NCBI GenBank assembly: GCA_037127255.1
Contig: JBANSL010000018.1
Coordinates: 16,279,175 to 16,343,174 of the forward strand
Length of the DNA: 64,000 bases
Direction of reading: 5' to 3'
DNA from: Persicaria tinctoria
Taxonomy: Eukaryota; Streptophyta; Magnoliopsida; Caryophyllales; Polygonaceae
The notes below the pieces were generated by a model, which was not told the DNA's origin, did not search any database, and was given only the letters and a program-made list of their open reading frames with translations. This document shows, one piece after another, positions 21,673 to 33,424 of this stretch (within the stretch, counting starts at the first letter, position 1; each line of letters begins with the position of its first letter). A program made the translations under genes and the position numbers.

Positions 21673-21855
21673 ACCAATCATAAGTTGGTGTAGTGGTCAT
21701 GGGACGTAGGCCTCGAGGTTCGAAGTTCGAATCCCCGTGGAAACATGGAGACGCTTGTGAGTGGGAGGGTCAACCCCTTAAACGGGCCTACAGTAACCCG
21801 ATCCAGATGTAGAGTGGGCTAAGTCCACTTGAATTGCTGGAAAGAAAAAAAAAAG
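21673..21855 (+). mobile_element. tRNA-derived SINE with target duplication
   Basis: The 183-bp body has box A (TGGTGTAGTGG, 21686-21696) and box B (AGTTCGAATCC, 21724-21734) in the tRNA-like head. A body with GTCAACCCCTTAAACGGG and CCCGATCCAGATGTAGAG follows, then an A-rich tail. It is flanked by a perfect 10-bp duplication GTAAATTAAT (21663-21672 and 21856-21865). A 3' fragment of the same family lies at 60769-60845. Confidence 0.85.
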
Positions 21856-22142
21856 GTAAATTAATTATTTTTAATAGATTTTGATTAGTTAAAATGTGGA
21901 ATAGATATTAAAAAATAATAAAACTTGATTATGATATTTTTAAAAGTAGAGTGTTTTTATTAAAAGTGTATTTTGAAATGGCTCGAGTATATTTATTGTT
22001 ATAACAACCAAATTCAACTTTAATTTAATTATTCTCAAATATATCAACGCGCACATAGGTTAACAACGACATGTTTGGAAATTCAATGCCTTGGCCAACA
22101 AGCAAGAATGAGAAATTTCTAAGGAATCTTCCTAATATCTTT

Positions 22143-22739
22143 CTAAGGAATTGATCTCCACCGTTCAATTAAATTGATGGTTAAGATTACATCCTTAATA
22201 GAGAACATTGTAAGCAATCTCACGCAGTCACGCTTTTTGGCATAAAATGATTTTAATATATTGAACATCATAGTAGAATTGAGAGCATCCAATAACTCGT
22301 CCAGAGGTCTGAATTGGACCGATTTGACAACGTCGGCGAACCAACTCTGCTCCGGCTTGGCCTCCTTGAACAAATACTCATTCGAATTTGGCTTTAAATT
22401 GAACGGGAACAGAAAGATCTTGATCCTGACAAGCTTCACAGAGCTCCAATTGAGGCTATCGTACTCCGACATCAAGTGCTCAAGGTCCTCATCGTTCGTC
22501 ACAAATATCAACGCATCGAGCTCCTCACCTGTAAGCTGGTACTTGAAGCAGATCTCGGAAGGGAAAGTGTCATAGATGAAGGAGAGCTTGGCGGGTAGGG
22601 CAGAGAAACAGGTGCTGCCCTCCACGAAGAGGATCTTGGTATAACTATTGCATTTCCCTGGTTCCCTCTCCATTCTCCAACAACGGTTGGCTATGCACGA
22701 CGTCGGAATCCCCTTACTCTCTTTTTGGTTCCTCATCAT
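22143..22739 (-). CDS. PB1-domain protein, N-terminally truncated copy
   Basis: An open frame of 198 codons. Residues about 38-112 match the C-terminal two thirds of a plant PB1 domain: STCFSALPAKLSF, ICFKYQLTGEELDALIFVTN, DEDLEHLMSEYDSL and RIKIFLFP. PB1 is a ubiquitin-like fold for protein pairing, and the acidic OPCA-type face (DEDLEHLMSEYD) is kept. After it, EQSWFADVVKSVQ matches the conserved ERQWFVDALNSVQ of the same plant family. The usual start of the domain (basic KVKFLCSYGG-type strand) is absent, replaced by an unrelated leader. This is therefore probably a 5'-truncated duplicate or a gene missing its first exon. The C-terminal 60 residues are not recognised. Confidence 0.6.
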   Translation of the reverse strand: MMRNQKESKGIPTSCIANRCWRMEREPGKCNSYTKILFVEGSTCFSALPAKLSFIYDTFPSEICFKYQLTGEELDALIFVTNDEDLEHLMSEYDSLNWSSVKLVRIKIFLFPFNLKPNSNEYLFKEAKPEQSWFADVVKSVQFRPLDELLDALNSTMMFNILKSFYAKKRDCVRLLTMFSIKDVILTINLIERWRSIP

Positions 22740-22742
22740 CAC

Positions 22743-23554
22743 TCAATAACAGCGTAATTTGTTTATTGGGGTGATTTATAGAATGGTCATATTTAAGGCT
22801 TTTATTAGTAAATTGTTCACCAATATTTCCAAATTAGCAAAATGTCTACCTCTCTTAACCCTTTAATACTGGAATGTTGAAATATTGTGCTTATGTGTAA
22901 GATATAGTAGTTCATACAATTTTATAAGAACTAATTTAAGCATTTCAGCATAACGAATTTTACTAATAAGAATTAATTTCAGCATTTCAGATCGCACAAA
23001 AAAAAAAAACAAGAAACTAATAAGCTCTCCAAAAATTTCAGCAAAGCAAAAAAAATTGCTAAATGCCAATATCCAAAGTTTTCAACAACGAAAATGCTAA
23101 TCATCAACACAATCACATTCTCAAAATGCTAAAATACATGCAATCTCAGCAACACAATTGATCTCATTGATCTATACACCAAAACCTCGTCCTAAAAAAA
23201 TTCAAATCAATGCAAATAGAACAAAATGTGGAGTGGATCAAATCTCAGCAACACATTATGGCTTTTTAGGCTTTATGAAATCAAATCTCTGTACCTAATT
23301 CCCAACAAGTAATCGCGAGTATGAAGAGAAGACTCGAGGAGAAGTGGTAAAGCGTAGAAGAAACTCCCTGGATCCGGTGTCGGAGACCAGATCTACAACA
23401 GGAAGGCTGTCAGAGAAGATAGCCAACGCCGGACAAGAAGCACACAAGCATGGTGTAGTTCTTCAAGGATCAGAGAAGAGGTCTCCTAGGGAGATCCGCC
23501 TCATATCTAATCGGAAACGCCGAAAAAGTGCTCGGAGCACCTTATGAACTCTAG

Positions 23555-23556
<2 letters not shown>
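22743..23556. other. Intergenic, no supported gene
   Basis: AT-rich to about 23290, with two copies of an AATTTCAGCATTTCAG-like phrase (about 22940-22990). 23290-23556 is GC-richer and rich in AGAAG/GGAG words, like the leader of an LTR element or a gene 5' end, but no domain is seen. Confidence 0.35.

Positions 23557-23618
<62 letters not shown>
23557..23618. repeat. (CT)n microsatellite
   Basis: About 30 uninterrupted TC dinucleotides. On the minus strand it produces a spurious RERERE open frame. Confidence 0.95.
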
Positions 23619-23620
<2 letters not shown>

Positions 23621-23913
23621 CCCAGTTGGATTACTTGAAGCGTTTGGCAAGATCTCCAAACCCTAGAGCCCTCTTCACCTTTTATAGGCAAGTGGCAATT
23701 AGCTGAAACGAAGCGTTCCGAGCTAGGGCAAGCCAAGGAAAGCTGCAGCGAGCTCTTTGGGCCGAGTCCGAGTAATGGGCTTTCTTAAGCCCAAATCCGG
23801 CAACACATATATATCACATTTATATTAACTCTTAAACTATATATTATACATAACACATGATCACAAGAGATAATCTTGCAATTCTAATGTGTAATATATA
23901 ATATGTAGGAGAG

Positions 23914-23916
<3 letters not shown>

Positions 23917-23997
<81 letters not shown>

Positions 23998-24009
23998 CGT
24001 GTGTGTGTG
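23917..24009. repeat. (AT)n-(GT)n-(GC)n compound microsatellite
   Basis: A run of TA dinucleotides passes into about 30 GT units, then GCGCGCGC and more GT. It is alternating purine-pyrimidine throughout, the sequence type that can adopt Z-DNA. Confidence 0.9.
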
Positions 24010-24262
24010 ATTATCATCTATATTAAAGCCCTTAATCTATCCTTATGTCTAACTCAAACCCCCTACAAAGATCTAGAACCATGATTAAGGTGACATTATA
24101 GATTGGATATGAGTTGGTTTGATTGAAGGAGTCCTCGCTGGATGGATAACCTTGTTCAACCGATCATCAATCGATTCGATTCAGATGTGGAGTGGATCCG
24201 AAACAAAAGAATAATACAGTACCTTCTAGCATCTTTCTCCGGGAGGCGGCCACGACGGGCCT

Positions 24263-24683
24263 TGTTGTGATCGATGTGTGGATGATCCGTCCCACATCAA
24301 AAAAACACGGAACCCCGGGCCTTGCATATAAGTCAGTGGATTGTCAATTGATTTTAGGATGGAACCCCGCTGGTCTTGTGTGCTCGGCTTGGATGCGCAT
24401 TATGCGCTCTGACGTGTGGACCCCCCACGGTTATATGGCACGCCGGAATTCATCATGGTATCAGAGTGATGCAGTTCGGGACCCTGGTCGATCTAACTAC
24501 TGGGCTAGCCGGCCTTAAGGCAAGACGTCAAGTGCAACTGGCATATATTGCGAGGTCAGACAGTTGCACTTGAGGGGGCGTGTTGTGATGCATATAAGTC
24601 AGTAGGTCACGCCTCCTATTGCCAATTGATTTTAGGATGGAACCCCGTTGGTCTTGTGTGCTCGGCTTAGGTGCACATGATTT
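24263..24683 (+). mobile_element. TRIM (miniature LTR retrotransposon)
   Basis: The left LTR is about 24263-24455, starting TGTTGTGATC and ending in CA. It is followed at once by the primer site TGGTATCAGAG (24456-24466), the initiator-Met tRNA complement. Only about 105 bp of internal DNA follows, then a polypurine tract GAGGGGGCG (24572-24580). The right LTR starts TGTTGTGATG at 24581; it lacks an internal piece present in the left copy and breaks off near 24683. Shared LTR phrases include CATATAAGTCAGT and TTGATTTTAGGATGGAACCC. No coding capacity, as expected of a TRIM. Confidence 0.82.
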
Positions 24684-24689
24684 CAGACG

Positions 24690-25918
24690 AAACTAGGGAG
24701 GAGGAAGCTTAGCTTTTCAGATCCGGCGGAATCGTTGGTCGGGAGAGGTCACCTTCAGACGGAGAGCGAGCAGGAAGGAGAAGCTCGGATTCAAGTCCGA
24801 TGTTGAAGTTGTGGAAGCTCGTGTCTGCAGCGGTGCTTGTCGGGTTTGACCAGACTTCAACGCTGGAGAAAGAGGAGTAAGTAGCATTCCTTCGTCGATG
24901 GGGCGGTGTTCCTTCGTCGACGGGGATTTCAACGAGACGAAGGAGGGAGTTCAGAGAATGGGAGAACGGGAGGAGCTAGGGCCTGAAGAAAAGGAAGGAG
25001 GCTGGAAATGAGCGAGGGCCTGGACAAAGCGTCCGAATCTTCTGTCCCGATGATGTCTCCTTACACTGTCCCCTCTCACAAAAAATATTTTTTTTTTAAT
25101 TCTTTTAATCTATTTTTTTAATTTTAATTTCTTTTTCTTTTTCTTTTTATTTGAAGTTTGTGAGGGGAGGGGGGACAAACTAGGGGACATAGGATTTGAA
25201 GCCCTGGGTAAAGGATCTGGGATTAGGGTTTGCTATGGACTTTTTACCAATAAAATAAATCCGTGGACATTTTTCCAATTTGGTCCAAAAAAAATGGTAT
25301 GCGGCGCAAATTTATTCTTTATTTGTGTTTAATTTATTTATATAGAATGAATCCTAGTCATTGGTTTATTTAGACGGTGGTTAAGATTTCATTAGAAACT
25401 TATTAGGAGAATTTTAATTAGGAGAGATATGGGTTCGTATGGGACGGAGTTAATAAATTAACTAAAATTATAAACAGGGTAAAATTTATAAATTGTTGGT
25501 AAAAGTAGTTAAAATTTTAAACAACAAGATAATCTCCACATAATCTCCGTATGGGGCGAAAAACAGTTTATTTGTAAAAAGTGGAGTTTATTTGGTTTTT
25601 ATTAGGGGTATTGTGGTACTTTCAAACCAAATAAGATAAAAGAGAAGGGGTAAAAAAGTAATTATGGAATATAAACCCCAAAATAAGCTTCAATCTGAAG
25701 CTTATTTTTAAACCCTTTTTTTTAACTGACTATAGCTTATTTGTTGTTCCTATACACCCTTTAAACCCGTTTATTTTTTAAAAAGCTAATAATTTCACAT
25801 TTTTTAACCTGCTTTTATTGCAGCCATACACACCCATAGTTGGGGGAGGTAAACCTTGGGCACATGTTTTTATTAGGAGAGGATATAGTTGGGGGAGGTA
25901 AACTTCCGGCTGCAAGAG
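24690..25918. other. Intergenic; low-complexity and fold-back sequence
   Basis: 24690-25030 is GC-rich and unassigned. Between about 25065 and 25195 there is an imperfect fold-back (TGTCCCCTCTCACAAA and TTTGTGAGGGGAGGGGGGACA) around a T-rich tract. At 25681-25707, AAATAAGCTTCA-ATC-TGAAGCTTATTT is a perfect 12-bp hairpin. TAGTTGGGGGAGGTAAAC occurs twice (25836-25853 and 25885-25902). No gene seen. Confidence 0.4.
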
Positions 25919-26334
25919 TTAGCGCGTGTTTGGCGGTAGATTAATTTTAGGTAGATTAAGGGGATTTTTGTAGATGTAAGAAGATGGAGGTAGATGGATA
26001 TTAAATTTTGTAGATCATTGAGATTGTGTAGATGGAGATTTTATTTGACAGAAATCTAGAAAAGGTGTTTGGTGGGTTGAAGATTGTATTGTATTTGAAA
26101 CAAAGGAAATGACAAATATACCCCCGTCCCATGCCCCTCCACAAATCGGGTGAGCTTCCTTCTCTGTGAAGCAGTATCGATTTTGGAGAGTTCCATCAGG
26201 CGACGCGAAGACGAAGCCACGACGCACCGACCCTATGAAGGCAAGAGGCGCCGAACCCAACACCACTGCCGGGCCGAGACTACGCACTGCTCGTCGCGGA
26301 CCTGCACATGCCGGAGGGTCACTACGGGAAACAC

Positions 26335-26580
26335 ATTGAATTCCAATCACAGGGTTCCAACGCTGTTATTCAATGGATGAAATTCCAACCCTGAAATACA
26401 ATGGAAAAAAATAATCCAACGGCATACTTTGTTGGAAAGAAGTATTTCGTATTTTCCACCGCTATGACTCGTTGGAAATAGTTATCTAAAATTATTCCAA
26501 TAACTTGATTGTTGGAAATTTAGAAAAATTAGCTTCCATCAATAATTTTCGTTGGAAACTATATTTAAAAAATAAATAGA
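26335..26580. repeat. 5' subterminal repeats of the CACTA element
   Basis: Many copies of TTGGAA(A/T), or the reverse TTCCAA, in both orientations, for example GTTGGAAATAG, GTTGGAAATTT, GTTGGAAACTA and TTCCAACCC. By analogy with En/Spm these would be binding sites for the TNPA-type protein. A matching array lies at 39640-40010. Confidence 0.7.
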
Positions 26581-26967
26581 AATTAATTCCTTCTTTAATT
26601 TTAGGCTTGGCCGGTTAAAACTGAATGAGTCAATTAGATATATATATGAATTATGTGTTTGACCGGTTAAGGCGGCATAACATAGCATTCATCTTAGTAA
26701 TCTTGTTACTTACCATCTCACACTCCACTATATATATACACAACTCTGGAACTAAAGGATATAATTTGAAGGTGTAAAGACTAAAACATCAGGTAACTTT
26801 TTGTGTTTTATATTATTTTTTAAAGTCTATTTATAGTTTTGTTGTATCAAGTTTACCACTGTATTTTATGTTTATATGTATTAATTAATGTGGTAGTTGG
26901 ATTAATGTTTTTGCAGGAAAAAAATTCACAAGTGGAACATAATTGATTTTGCATATATTTGGAGCTA

Positions 26968-27324
26968 ATGGATGAGGAAAACAATCCAGTCAATCTCGGA
27001 AGATGTACAACCTCGTCAAATAGAGATCAAAATGTTGTAAACGATTTTGATCTCAACTATCCCACAAGTCTCGAAGGCAATGTGACCCCCGAAAAAACAG
27101 TTGGCAAGCTGGGACATACATTCGACTTGAATTATGATGCCGATGAAGAAGTCAAAATCGATCCAGATTATATCAAGAAATATAATTTATCAGAGAAAGA
27201 ACAACACAAAATAATAAGGGAACAAAGAGTTATTAATAGTTTCGTAAAAATTTACTTACCATCTTGCTTACCCGATCCTGCCTATAATGTTATTTCTGAC
27301 GAATTTCATAGTAGGAAGAAATAG
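26968..27324 (+). CDS. Small CACTA-encoded protein with two FDLNY motifs
   Basis: 118 codons starting MDEENNPVNLGRCTTSSN. I do not recognise the family. Two copies of a DFDLNY/TFDLNY motif stand about 33 residues apart, each in an acidic setting. DLNxP-like motifs resemble the EAR repression motif that recruits TOPLESS co-repressors, and FAR1-type transposase proteins carry similar FDLN words; both links are inference. The C-terminal half is basic and rich in charged residues (NLSEKEQHKIIREQRVINSF). A short leader exon with an intron is plausible (donor CAG/GTAACT near 26791, acceptor TTGCAG at 26917), under a TATATATA box near 26730. The gene sits between the 5' subterminal repeats and the transposase. 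Confidence 0.55.
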   Translation: MDEENNPVNLGRCTTSSNRDQNVVNDFDLNYPTSLEGNVTPEKTVGKLGHTFDLNYDADEEVKIDPDYIKKYNLSEKEQHKIIREQRVINSFVKIYLPSCLPDPAYNVISDEFHSRKK

Positions 27325-29661
27325 GATGTACAACTTTCGTCAGGTCCACGCGCATGCGCACACATATATATATTAATAATTATATTTTCATATTATAGTC
27401 TATTGTATTGGGAAAAAAAAAAAGAGTCAAGCGTCTTCTTCTTTTATTTAAGGAAAAATAATTGAGGCGTTGGAATGGGGGCGTTGGAATGGAGGCGTTG
27501 GAATTGAGCCCCCTAATTCTCTCCAACCCCCTCCACGTATAATTACAAATCTTGAATAATTTGTTGTGCAACGGATAAAAAAAAAAGATTTGAGAATGTA
27601 AATGAGAAAATCTTGATTAATTTGTTGTGCAACGGGAAAAAAAAGATTTGAAAATGTAAATTAGAAAAATGCAACGGACAAAAAAATCAACAGAGTATAA
27701 ATATATAGGATCTGCTCAAAATTCAAAGAAAAAAAATCACACCTCATTTGTACGACAATTATTTTTGTGGGATCCGATTACGAGTGTCTTGAACTTCATT
27801 ATTGGAGGCAAAAGGTTTGCTTAATCAATTATTGGTGATCAAAGGTGGAACATTCATTGTATTCAGTTCTATTGATTGAGCTTGAAGGTCCAAAAGTGAT
27901 CAAAGGTCGAAGAGTCATTGTATTCAGTTCTATAGATTGAGATTGAAGATTTGAAGGCCTAAAAGGGGAGTTTTTCACTCTGGTGATTGGCATCAAAGGT
28001 CTAGCTTATATATATTCTGTTCGTCAGGCTTATTACAATCATTGTCCAGGTAATTGTCTCAACCTCCTCGTTATAATTGGCAATTATATATATGAGTTGA
28101 GCATGTTCTTCGTTACAATTATTTTTATATATGTTTATGGTCATATGGCTCCGTTTGCATAGCAGTATATATTTTTTGTTTGCTCGCAATATTATGTTTT
28201 TATATACTTTGTTTTTATTTAATTATAATAGTTACTGGTGTTTGGAATGTTAAGTCTATATTATAAAAAAATTAAATTAAATCAACACAATATTTCACTC
28301 CAACACTCACATAACCCAACTCATTTTAAAAATTTGTGTAATTTATTATTTTTATTTCAAAAACACTCCTTCCAAGTGCATATATGTTCTCATTTGTTTA
28401 TTTGTTTGTTTATATTTTTTATTTGCTAAAATTTATAGTTTATTCAATTTTACAATAAGTGTCAGTTATTCGGATGAGGGAGTATCTTATATTATCAATG
28501 GTTACATCATTTTAATTAATTGGTGTCAATTATTCAGGGAGTGGTTGTATCGCTTTAATGGTGGAAAAAATTATTTGGGGATCTAACCAACGTGTTTTTT
28601 TGTTTTTAACTCGTAACATGAAAAGTACAAGAGATATTGGATTTTTCATGAAAGGTTACGTACTTATGTGGATGGTTGGTAGACTGGTATTAGTCATCAA
28701 TCAATTTGACGATTAGTCATCAAATTGGTGGTTTGTGATGAAAAGGAAAGTGAGATTCAACAGAATATTTTTTTCTTACTTTAGTTTTTTTATGGATTCT
28801 AAATAATTTTATTTAATTTGAATTTGTTTGGAGGTTAAAAAGATTTACGTTTGATTATTTTATTTAATAAGCCCATTGAACACAAGGGACAAAATAAAAT
28901 AAAGAAAAAACAATTGAAATAAGGGAGAGATGGAGTGAGAGAGAATTGAGTAAATCTGAGAAGAAAATTAAAGAATAAAATAAGTTAAAAACTAAAAGAC
29001 TAAAATAACATTATTTATATTTTCAATAAAATAATAAGAAAATTTAAAAAATAATAGTAATATTTATGTTTTAGAAAAAATTTTTAGAAAAATGGTATAT
29101 ATAGCTACATAACAAATAGACAAAGATAGAGTAATTTAATTTAATTGAGAAAATAATATAACAATGGATAACAATATAATAATATTTATATTTATATATA
29201 CAGAAAAAAAATGTAATTATAAAATATATATGTTTTTAAAACTCACTTTCTAATGATTACTAAATAAATCTACTTCCAAATTAATAAACCATTAAAAATT
29301 ACATAGTTTTAATGTAAGCCCGTGCGTATCACGAGCTTACGTTACAATCTCATTTTTCAATTCAACATAATTCTAAAATCTCATTCGTCAATTCAGATTG
29401 AATTGAATCCAAGTATTAATTACATTAATTAAATAAGATAATCGAATCCTAACAATTCAACATAATTCTAAAATCTCATTCGTCAATTCAGATTGAAGAG
29501 AAATCAAATAAGCCTAACAAAACCTAGGAGAACGCATATAATTAACTCCATATTATGTTCAATTATTATTTGTGAGGATTTTATATAATGAATATATGTC
29601 CGTATACTAATACAACAAATTTTATAAATAAAATATTTTTTGATGTGATGATTGTAATAGG
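27325..29661. other. Non-coding AT-rich part of the CACTA element
   Basis: No supported gene. It holds several internal duplications: three GGCGTTGGAAT units (27470-27505), two copies of TTTGTTGTGCAACGG (about 27559 and 27620), two of TCATTGTATTCAGTTCTAT (about 27853 and 27914), and a 44-bp direct repeat listed separately. The unit GGCGTTGGAAT contains the TTGGAA word of the subterminal arrays. Confidence 0.45.
29359..29497. repeat. 44-bp direct repeat inside the CACTA element
   Basis: Copies at 29359-29402 and 29454-29497 are identical over 44 bp, beginning AATTCAACATAATTCTAAAA. They are 51 bp apart and lie just upstream of the transposase gene. Confidence 0.85.
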
Positions 29662-32600
29662 ATGGATGATAGAAGTTGGATGTACAATAAGAATTTACCT
29701 GGACGAACCGGAACAACCCAAGAATTTTTCGCCGGAGTCAAAATCTTTATGAAATTCGCTTTGTCCCACAGTATTGAAAGCCAAATTAGATGTCCTTGTC
29801 GGAACTGCGCAAATAAGAAGTATGAATTTCCGGATACAGTTAAGGATCACTTATTTAAAAGAGGGTTCATTTCAAATTACTACCGGTGGACTTCTCATGG
29901 CGAGAGTCGGTTACCTGAGCCATCTGCACCATCTGTGCCTTGTTCTTCTAATACCACCCAATCGTTTCCAATGAGGAAGGACTATGATACATTAAATCCA
30001 CATCAACGGATGGTATTTGACACAACCGGTCCGAATTTTGTTCCACCATGGGCAGCAAATATTACATCGAATTCAGATCAAGTGGACGAGCAAGATTTTT
30101 CTTCCTCTGGTGCAGCGAATACTACATCTCCTGATGCTCAACCTGAAGTAGGTGCCAATTTGGAGGATGACATCGGATTATCCAAAAAGTTTTGGGCTGC
30201 CTTGAAAGCTGCAGATGAACCTCTTTGGCCTGGATGTGAGACCGAAACTCAATTGTCTGCCATCACTGAACTGCTTCGAATAAAATCTACTTATAATTTG
30301 TCACAAAATTGTTACAATCAGATATGTGAATGGGCGGGACGATGCCTTCCCCGAGAGCATACTTTTCCCAGTAATTACTATCAGACAAAAAAGATTGTGA
30401 GGGAATTAGGATTGCCGATGGAGAAAATTGATATATGTCCTAGCGGTTGCATGCTATATTGGAATGATGACGTTGAGTTACAACATTGTAAATTCTGCAA
30501 GCAAGAAAGATACAAAGAAAAGTCGGGGAAAAAGCCTGTGGCACTTGCCCAACTACGATATTTGCCTCTAATACCCAGATTACAAAGATTGTTTGCGTCA
30601 TCGACTACTGCTGCACATATGAGATGGCACAAGGAGCATGAAACGCAGGATGGAATCATGTGTCACCCTTCTGATAGTGAGAGGTTGAAACATTTTGATA
30701 GGACACATCCTGAATTTGCGAATGAACCACGCAATGTTCGTTTGGCATTATGTTCTGATGGGTTTGCTCCTTTTGGTCAATCTGGAAAAGTATATTCATG
30801 TTGGCCAATCTTTGTGACCCCATATAATCTTCCACCGTCGATGTGTTTGAAAACCCCTTATATGTTCTTAACAATGGTTATACCTGGGCCTCACAATCCG
30901 AAAAAGTTAATTGATATCTGTATGCAACCTTTGATTGAGGAATTGAAATTGCTATGGGAGGAAGGTGTGCCAACGTTTGATATATCTCGGGGTGACACAT
31001 TTCGCATGCGAGCTGCATTGTTGTGGACGATTAATGATTTTCCTGCTTATGGAATGTTGTCTGGTTGGAGCACAGCTGGTCAAATGGCTTGTCCAATTTG
31101 TATGGATAATACTAAAGGGTTTTGGTTGTGTAATGGGCATAAGAATTCTTGGTTCGATTGTCACAGAAAGTTCTTGCACCCTGACCATCCATTTAGGAGA
31201 AATAAAAGAGATTTTTTTAAAAACCGTGAGGTTAGAGATTCTGCTCCACTCCGATTAACTGGTGATGAGATGTGGAACCAAGTGAAGGACCTGCCGACCG
31301 TGATGGAAGATCCACTGTCAACGATACCTGGATATGGGAAAGAGCACAAGTGGACGAAACAAAGTATATTTTGGCAACTTCCATACTGGAAGACACATTT
31401 TATTCGTCATAATCTAGATGTGATGCATATAGAGAAGAATGTTTTCGATAATGTCTTTAATACTGTGATGGATGTTAAGGGCAAGACGAAGGACACGATA
31501 CTGGCATGGAGGGATCTGACGTTATACTGCAATCGGCCAGATCTACAAGTCAACGATGATGATTGTAGGACCATACCAAAAGCTGTGTACACCCTCACAA
31601 AAACTCAAAAAATAACAGTTTGTAATTGGATTAAATCAATGAAATTCCCCGATGGATATGCATCAAACATCGGTAGATGTGTTCAGATAGATGAGTGCAG
31701 GCTGATTGGGATGAAGAGCCACGATTGTCATATATTTATGCAGAGGTTGTTGTCAACTGCTTTTAAGGAATTGTTGCCTGATTCTGTGTGGGGGCCGCTT
31801 ACAGAACTGAGTCAGTTTTTCCAGTCGATGTGTTCACCGACATTGGTAGTTGCGGCAATGGAAGAGTTGGAAAAAATAGCTCCGTTGTTGGTGTGCAAGC
31901 TCGAGAGAATATTCCCACCTTCATTGATTGACTCCATGGAACATTTGTTAATTCATTTGCCTTATGAAGCTAAAGTAGGAGGCCCAGTACAATATCGGTG
32001 GATGTATCCATTTGAAAGGTATAGTATGACCATTGTACATAAAAAAATATACTTTATAAAACTTGTTGTATTTACAAATTTGTCATGTTTTTGTAGATTT
32101 TTGCACCATTTGAAGAAAAAGGTTAGCAATAAAGCAAGGGTGGAAGTTTCAATTTGCTCATCTTATATTATTGAAGAAATATCAAAATTGGGATCACATT
32201 ACTTTGAGCGACACAATTCCTCTAGGAGGAAGAGATCTCGAGCTAGTGTGAATGAGCCTAATGCATCCAGGGATGCACAGATTTCCATATTCAATTATCC
32301 TGGACATGGATTTGGTAAATCAAAATCTCGTTGGCTAACTGATAACTCAACTGAGATGCACGCAATGGAGACATATATTTTGTTAAATTGTCCAGAAGTA
32401 GATGAATATGTTAAGTAAGTGTTTATCAATGAATATGTATTATGTAGTACCCAAATTTACTACGTACACCACTTTTTTCTTCTGACATTTATTTATATTG
32501 GTCAAATCTTCAGGATCTTTTGTGAGCAGAGTAGCGGAGACATGGATAAAAACCTTGATGCCCATTTTGCTCCTTGGTTTAAAGAATACGTAGGTGTATG

Positions 32601-33424
32601 ATAATATGTCATCACATATTATTTACGAATTTTATGTTAAGACTTGACACATATGTTCACTTTTGTAGGTGAGGAACAACGACATTCAAGATGACTTAAT
32701 TCAACGTTTAGCATAGGGTCCAAAGGCGAGAATTCATACATGGTCTGGATATGTAACAAATGGGTATACGTTCCATACTTTGGAAAGAGAAGAAGGCAAA
32801 CTGTCAATGAATAGTGGAGTGTGGGTGAAGGGATCAAACTATGACGAAGACGAAGTTGATTACTATGGTCAACTTGAGGAGATAATAACACTAGAGTACA
32901 CAGGCATACCTTCGAAGGAGATAGTGCTTTTCAAATGTCGATGGTTTCATCCCACAACGGGAACGCGACGGGTGCACCACAAATACGAGCTCATTGAGGT
33001 AAATCCTAAACGCGAATATAAAACTAATGATTGTTTTATATTGGCACAACAAGCACTCCAGGTGTATTATACAAAGTATCCTGGCGCAAAGCGTGATCGG
33101 GTTGATTGGCGAGCTGTGTGTAAAACAAAAGCAAGGAGCACAATCGAGCAAAAGTGGGATGAGCCTGATGATGCATATCAACCAGATGATGAAATAGGAG
33201 TTCCAACAATTGATGAAACCAGTCTTGGAAATTTTAGAGATCCAAGTGGAGAACTGATTGAAGTGGACGATGAGCCATTAGGTGCCATTAACATACAAAA
33301 TTTCGATGCTGATTATGATGGATTGGGCGCGGAGCAGATTTCAGAGGATGAGCAGTTATTAGGAAGTGAAGCACATTTTGAAGAACATTACGAAGGAATG
33401 GAGAACGAGGAAGATGATGATTGA
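29662..33424 (+). CDS. TNP2-type CACTA transposase (Transposase_21), one in-frame stop
   Basis: This is the catalytic protein of the element. Exons by GT-AG and frame: 29662-32018, 32097-32414, 32514-32589 and 32669-33424; sum 3507 nt, 1168 residues. The order of domains is standard. The transposase-associated N-terminal domain comes first (RSWMYNKNLPGRTGTTQEFF and RCPCRNCANKK). Transposase_21 follows, with CMDNTKGFWLCNGHK near 31100 and LDVMHIEKNVFDNV near 31410. Then come DUF4218 (KSHDCHIFMQRLLSTAFKEL near 31710) and DUF4216 (SGVWVKGSNYDEDEVDYYGQ near 32816). An amber codon TAG at 32714-32716 falls between DUF4218 and DUF4216, where relatives usually have an L(S/A)-x-GP phrase. The first intron is 78 bp and has no stop, so the frame reads through it. 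Otherwise the gene is open. Confidence 0.88.

Noticed and set aside
23551..23736. Minus-strand frame ending in an RERERERE run
   Set aside because: Artefact of the CT microsatellite at 23557-23618.
26015..26350. 111-codon minus-strand frame at the left CACTA border
   Set aside because: It crosses the CACTA insertion point at 26320, so it cannot be an ancestral gene, and no domain is present.
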